From assembly GCA_964400545.1 (NCBI GenBank), contig CAYNUG010000015.1:1-26860 (forward strand): 26,860 nt of DNA, given 5' to 3'. Source of the stretch: UBA647 sp964400545 (GTDB lineage Bacteria; Acidobacteriota; Aminicenantia; UBA2199). The notes beneath the pieces are model-generated. The model saw only the letters and a program-made list of their open reading frames with translations, was not told the DNA's origin and ran no database searches. Position numbers and translations under genes: made by a program. Positions 22,947 through 26,860 of the stretch are shown in pieces (position 1 is the first letter of the stretch; each line of letters starts with the position of its first letter).

Positions 22947-24973
22947 TTTCCGATAAGTTTTACAAATTCATCTTCATTCAGGATTGTGATTCCGAGTTTT
23001 TCCGACTTCTCAAGTTTAGATCCGGGTGCTTTTCCTACAAGAATCCGCGTTGTTTTTGAGGAAACGGAATTTGTAACTTTTCCTCCCCTCTTTTTAATCT
23101 CGGCTTCGGCCAAACTCCTTGGATTATATTTATCGAAAGTTCCTGTAATGACCCACGTTTCTCCGGAAAATATTTGTTCTTCTTTTTCTTTTATTTCCCC
23201 GGTTTTCATCTTCAATCCTACTCTGGCAAGATCATCAATAAGTTTTAATTTTTTTTTATCATTAAAATGCCTGAAAAGAAATTGTGCTGTGATATCTCCG
23301 AATCCCGGGATATCCGAAATTGTTTCAATATTACCGTTCTTCGCTGTTTCTTTTATCTTATCGAAAGAATCAAATCCGTTCTTTATCAGATCGGCCACTG
23401 CTACTTTCCCTATCCCTTCAAATCCGAGTGAAGTAAACACTGCGGCGAAATCATTTTCTTTACTTTTTACAATACTTTTTTTTATATTATCTATCTTTTT
23501 CTCTTTGAATCCTTCTTCTCCGAGAAGTTTGTCATAATCAAATGTATATATATCCGGAATTCCCTTTATATATCCTTTCGAAAGTAGAAATCCGACAGTT
23601 TTTTCCCCCAGTGTGTCAATATCCATTTGACCTTTCGAAACAAAGAACACTATTGACTTTTTTATCCTCTCCGGGCATTCTGTGTTTTTACAAAAATGAT
23701 GTGCTCCTTCCTTGACAAGGTGTGTTCCGCAAAAAGGGCAATCGGTTCTTATCTTATAGATGGATGGATTTAAGCTATCCTTCTCTATTACTCTCTCTAT
23801 TGCCGGGATTATATCTCCCCGTTTCGAAATTGATACTCTGTCTCCGATCCCCAATTCGAGAATATCTATATATTCCTGATTATGAAGTGTTGCCCTGGAA
23901 ACAATGCTTCCTGCAATTGGTACCGGGGTAAGGATCGCAACAGGGCTGACCCTTCCGTTCCTGCCGATCTGGATAACTATATCCTCCAATATTGTTTCCG
24001 CTGCAGGTGAATCGAATTTATAGGCTATCGCCCACCTCGGATGATGTGAGGTTTCGCCCAATTCTTTCCTGAGTGACAAGCCGTTCACTTTTATAACTAA
24101 TCCGTCGATATCATAATCAAGTATATCCCGTTCTCTGGTCTTTTTTTCAATATAATTAAAGATTTTGTTGACCGGCCCGATTGTGATAAACGGAAGCTTT
24201 TTTTTAATTCTATCAAGATAATCCGAATCATCTGAAAAAAAAGCGATTTTTTTACTTACTGGAAATGTAAGAGATGTAAGATCTGCAAGTACTTCAATAT
24301 GGCCTTTACTATTCTCGAAATATCCTTCATAGGCGATCATGTTAAGGGGGACCTCTGCAACTACAGATGATCGGAGATTTCTTAAAGATCCTGCAGCCAG
24401 GTTTCTGGGGTTGGAATATTTGTTGTCAAATTTTTTATTAAATTTTTCAAATTCTGATCGTTCTATGAATATTTCCCCTCTGACCGCGATATCGATCTTT
24501 TTCGGGAGAACAAGAGGTACCTGCCCTATGGTCCTTATGTTTTCTGTTACGACATTCCCTCTGATCCCGTCACCTCTGGTCAATGCAGTGGTCAGTATGC
24601 CCCCTGTATAATAGAGGACAATCGATGCACCATCCAGTTTTTCCTCCACTACAAAATCTACTTTCATATTTGTTCCGGAGGATATCTTCTCTACCCATTT
24701 TATGATCCCTTCTTCGGTGTATTCTTTGTCAAGGCTGAGAACAGGAATTGAATGTTCCATTTCAGGAAAAGAATTATCAAGATCGGATCCTATCCGTTTT
24801 ACAGGAGAATTTTTTAGAGCCAGTCCGGGATGTTTTTTTTCAAGATAGATAAGTTGATCCAAAAGTTTGTCATATTCATTGTCTGAGACAATAGGATCAG
24901 CTAAAACATAATAATGATATTGGTAATTTAGAAGTTTTTTCGATAATTCAGTGATTTTAGATCTGATATCCAT
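22943..24973 (-). CDS. ligA: NAD-dependent DNA ligase
   Basis: Seals nicks in DNA during replication and repair, using NAD as AMP donor. It has 676 residues, full length. Domain order: Ia region with YHYYVLADPIVSDNEYD (NMN-binding), adenylation centre EKLDGAS with Lys112, TRGDGIRGNVVTENI (132-146), OB fold, zinc finger with Cys412, 415, 428 and 433, helix-hairpin-helix repeats (about 450-580) and a C-terminal BRCT domain (601-676). No Shine-Dalgarno is evident; a promoter immediately upstream suggests a leaderless or nearly leaderless message. It is divergent from pyk. Confidence 0.98.
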   Translation of the reverse strand: MDIRSKITELSKKLLNYQYHYYVLADPIVSDNEYDKLLDQLIYLEKKHPGLALKNSPVKRIGSDLDNSFPEMEHSIPVLSLDKEYTEEGIIKWVEKISSGTNMKVDFVVEEKLDGASIVLYYTGGILTTALTRGDGIRGNVVTENIRTIGQVPLVLPKKIDIAVRGEIFIERSEFEKFNKKFDNKYSNPRNLAAGSLRNLRSSVVAEVPLNMIAYEGYFENSKGHIEVLADLTSLTFPVSKKIAFFSDDSDYLDRIKKKLPFITIGPVNKIFNYIEKKTRERDILDYDIDGLVIKVNGLSLRKELGETSHHPRWAIAYKFDSPAAETILEDIVIQIGRNGRVSPVAILTPVPIAGSIVSRATLHNQEYIDILELGIGDRVSISKRGDIIPAIERVIEKDSLNPSIYKIRTDCPFCGTHLVKEGAHHFCKNTECPERIKKSIVFFVSKGQMDIDTLGEKTVGFLLSKGYIKGIPDIYTFDYDKLLGEEGFKEKKIDNIKKSIVKSKENDFAAVFTSLGFEGIGKVAVADLIKNGFDSFDKIKETAKNGNIETISDIPGFGDITAQFLFRHFNDKKKLKLIDDLARVGLKMKTGEIKEKEEQIFSGETWVITGTFDKYNPRSLAEAEIKKRGGKVTNSVSSKTTRILVGKAPGSKLEKSEKLGITILNEDEFVKLIGK

Positions 24974-24980
24974 TAATAGT

Positions 24981-25010
24981 ATTATATAGTGTTTCGGTAT
25001 TCATATCCAA
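24981..25010 (-). promoter_or_regulatory. Promoter of ligA, very close to the start codon
   Basis: On the minus strand TTGGAT (25010-25005) and TATAAT (24986-24981) have an 18-base spacer. Only 7 bases separate the -10 from the ATG at 24973, so transcription would start at or next to the first base of the codon. That agrees with the missing ribosome binding site. Read by eye. Confidence 0.45.
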
Positions 25011-25079
25011 TGAGATCTTTTATTGACTTAATATGGTTTTAATATAAAATCGGGTTATATCAGTATTCTGGAGGAGAAA

Positions 25080-26492
25080 ATGAAAAGACCCGGGAAGATG
25101 AAATTTACAAAGATCGTGTGCACAGTAGGCCCTTCCTCTGCCGGTATAGATATTCTGGAAAGTATGCTTAAAGCCGGAATGTCGGTTGCCCGCCTAAATT
25201 TTTCGCATGGAGATCATGAAACTCATAGAAGATCAATAAAAAACATCAGAAAGGCATCGAAAGAGACAGGTCTCCCTGTTGCCATATTGGCAGATCTGAG
25301 TGGTCCGAAGATAAGGGTCGGAGAATTAAAAGAACCAGTAGTGTTAAAAAAAGATAAGATAATTTCGATTGGAACAAAAGTAAATAAAGGTGATATCTAT
25401 ACTGAGTTTATTATGCTGCCTGATATAGTTAAGAAGGGGGATCAGATTCTCATTGATGATGGGAATATTGAATTAAAGGTAATAAAAGCAGTAGATGATT
25501 CTGTTGATTGTAAGGTTATAGCTCCCGGAATTGTCAGATCAAAAAAGGGGATCAATCTCCCATCTTCAGATTTTAAAATTCCGGTTTTTACAAAAAAAGA
25601 CAAAAATGATCTTCTATTCAGTATCCGGGAAGGTGCAGATCTTATTGCGATGAGTTTTGTCGATTCTCCTGAAAGTTTAATTCCCATAAAAAAGATCTTG
25701 AAGAAATACTCGTCTAATATTCCTGTTATTGCGAAGATCGAAAGACCTCAGGCTCTTGATAAAATAAATGAAATTGTTGATGTTTTTGATGGAATAATGA
25801 TTGCAAGAGGAGATCTCGGTGTTGAGGTCCTTCCCGAGAAAGTTCCTATTATCCAAAAAGAACTTATCCTGCTTGCTAACAGAAAAAATAAACTAGTAAT
25901 AACTGCTACTCAAATGCTTGAATCGATGATAAATAGTCCCAGGCCAACCCGTGCAGAGGCCTCAGATGTATCAAATGCAATTCTGGATGGTTCCGACTGT
26001 GTAATGCTTTCAGGAGAAACAGCTGTCGGAAAATATCCTATAAAAGCTGTTGATATCATGAGAAGGATAGCATCCACTACCGAAAGATCGGGACTCTATC
26101 CTTATGCAATAGAGAAGGATAATTATGAAATGCAACATACTGAAGCTATTGTTAAAGGAGCTGCAGAAATGGCATATGATATGGATGTGAAGGCTATAAT
26201 GGTCTTTTCCCGATCTGGAAGCACAGCTCTTCTTCTTTCAAAATACAGACCTCCATGTCAGGTTTTTGCTTTTACCCCCAATCAGGAGGTAAGAAACAGA
26301 ATGGCTTCCTTCTGGGGGATTTCTCCCCGGTTTATTAATTTTACATCTGAAACTGATGATATGATAAGGAAGGGAGAAGAGAGATTGAAGAGTGAAGGAT
26401 CACTGAAAAAGGGTGACACCCTGCTGGTCGTAGCAGGAGAAACGCCGATGAAGGGTGCAACCAATATGTTAAAGTTCCTTAAAGTGACCTGA
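25080..26492 (+). CDS. pyk: Pyruvate kinase
   Basis: Makes pyruvate and ATP from phosphoenolpyruvate and ADP, the last step of glycolysis. It has 470 residues, as in E. coli PykF. Motifs in order: TKIVCTVGPSS, VARLNFSHGDHETH (phosphate-binding Arg-Asn-Ser), ILADLSGPKIRVGE, the B-domain from about 70 to 165, VIAKIERPQALDKI (catalytic Lys), IMIARGDLGVEV (metal-binding Asp) and TATQMLESM; the C-domain follows to FLKVT. The ATG at 25080 has GGAGG 5-6 bases upstream; a second ATG 18 bases later (MKFTKI) is a less likely start. It converges on the kinase gene with 6 bases between stops. Confidence 0.97.
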   Translation: MKRPGKMKFTKIVCTVGPSSAGIDILESMLKAGMSVARLNFSHGDHETHRRSIKNIRKASKETGLPVAILADLSGPKIRVGELKEPVVLKKDKIISIGTKVNKGDIYTEFIMLPDIVKKGDQILIDDGNIELKVIKAVDDSVDCKVIAPGIVRSKKGINLPSSDFKIPVFTKKDKNDLLFSIREGADLIAMSFVDSPESLIPIKKILKKYSSNIPVIAKIERPQALDKINEIVDVFDGIMIARGDLGVEVLPEKVPIIQKELILLANRKNKLVITATQMLESMINSPRPTRAEASDVSNAILDGSDCVMLSGETAVGKYPIKAVDIMRRIASTTERSGLYPYAIEKDNYEMQHTEAIVKGAAEMAYDMDVKAIMVFSRSGSTALLLSKYRPPCQVFAFTPNQEVRNRMASFWGISPRFINFTSETDDMIRKGEERLKSEGSLKKGDTLLVVAGETPMKGATNMLKFLKVT

Positions 26493-26498
26493 TCTAAC

Positions 26499-26860
26499 TT
26501 ACTGGTCGGCACCGCAATAGATACATTTTTCCACTTTTTTTGGTATTGTTTTTCTGCAGTTCCAGCAAATGTGATCTGTTCGTTCATCCCTGGCAGCAAT
26601 CCTTTTTTTGATATCAGTGATTTCGGACGGGTCTCCTCTTTTCTTTTGATCTAAAGAATCAATGTCGGCTAAAATTGAACTTGTATTCTTATATCGGCCT
26701 GAAAGATCAGGAGAGAGAGTTTTCATAATAATATCGTTAAGCTGAGAAGAAATTGTGGGGACTTTCTTTATCAGAGACGGGAAGTCCCCGGCTTTTGCTC
26801 TCTTGAATATTTCCATTGGATTTGCAAGTACAATAGGAGGAAATCCAGTGACCATTTCAT
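26499..26860 (-). CDS. Ser/Thr protein kinase with C-terminal zinc ribbon, cut off by the window edge
   Basis: Only about 120 C-terminal residues are in the window; the frame is open to base 26860, so the start lies to the right. The visible part begins EMVTGFPPIV (the TGxxP segment of eukaryotic-like kinases), then LNDIIMKTLSPDLSGRYKNT, which matches the end of the C-lobe with its conserved Arg. The protein ends in a zinc ribbon, CWNC...CIYCG, after a basic linker. The catalytic loop is not visible, so activity cannot be judged. Bacterial kinases of the Hanks type are often fused to small sensing domains; a zinc ribbon at the end is less usual. Confidence 0.75.
   Translation of the reverse strand, partial: EMVTGFPPIVLANPMEIFKRAKAGDFPSLIKKVPTISSQLNDIIMKTLSPDLSGRYKNTSSILADIDSLDQKKRGDPSEITDIKKRIAARDERTDHICWNCRKTIPKKVEKCIYCGADQ

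Noticed and set aside
25023..25048. TTGACT ... TATAAA as a pyk promoter.
   Set aside because: The spacer is only 14 bases; no better pair was found, so no promoter is called for pyk.

Overview
The window looks like the chromosome of an AT-rich (by eye under 40% G+C), Gram-negative (diderm) bacterium. An LptB-type ATPase and two predicted lipoproteins point to an outer membrane. The housekeeping genes (icd, pyk, ligA, glpK, aro) are bacterial, but several are divergent, and no gene fixes the phylum. An uncultivated lineage near Spirochaetota or the FCB group would fit; that is a guess. Genes are dense, are often overlapped by 4 to 17 bases, and mostly have GGAG-type ribosome binding sites. There are no tRNA or rRNA genes, no CRISPR array and no complete transposon.

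Layout. 1-2895 (+): the 3' part of NADP-isocitrate dehydrogenase, a type-2 malate/lactate dehydrogenase and a zinc-ribbon TPR protein form one run. 2906-3664 (+): an LptB-like ABC ATPase with no other lpt gene nearby. 3726-7654 (+): behind a good promoter, a helical 170-residue protein, an SPFH protein with two C-terminal zinc ribbons, and three overlapping genes for mutually similar N-terminal zinc-ribbon proteins, two of them membrane-anchored. This resembles the SPFH/zinc-ribbon module that accompanies PspA in Bacillus subtilis (ydjGHI), but without a recognisable PspA, and is the best candidate here for a poorly described system. 7677-12096 (+): glycerol kinase, a small unknown, a monoacylglycerol-lipase-like hydrolase, a zinc-knuckle methyltransferase, a dual-specificity phosphatase and a hot-dog thioesterase.

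12162-17534 (-): a compact shikimate operon, aroB-aroD-aroE-aroA-aroC. It covers every step from DAHP to chorismate except shikimate kinase. AroE carries an extra C-terminal domain of about 108 residues that may be a decayed shikimate kinase, and AroC lacks two normally conserved histidines. Between aroB and the divergent NYN-domain nuclease gene lies a 211-bp non-coding element with perfect 29-bp terminal inverted repeats.

17915-22133 (+): the NYN/OST-HTH protein, a DUF3606-type 57-residue protein whose ribosome binding site lies in an 11-bp stem, and a large lipoprotein made of a beta-propeller and an alkaline-phosphatase-like phosphoesterase, behind a promoter that overlaps a 14-bp palindrome. 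22266-24973 (-): ligA followed, with a 4-base overlap, by an SGNH-hydrolase lipoprotein. A REP-like hairpin sits between the two converging units. 25080-26860: pyruvate kinase (+) converges on the C-terminal end of a Ser/Thr protein kinase with a zinc ribbon (-), which runs off the window.
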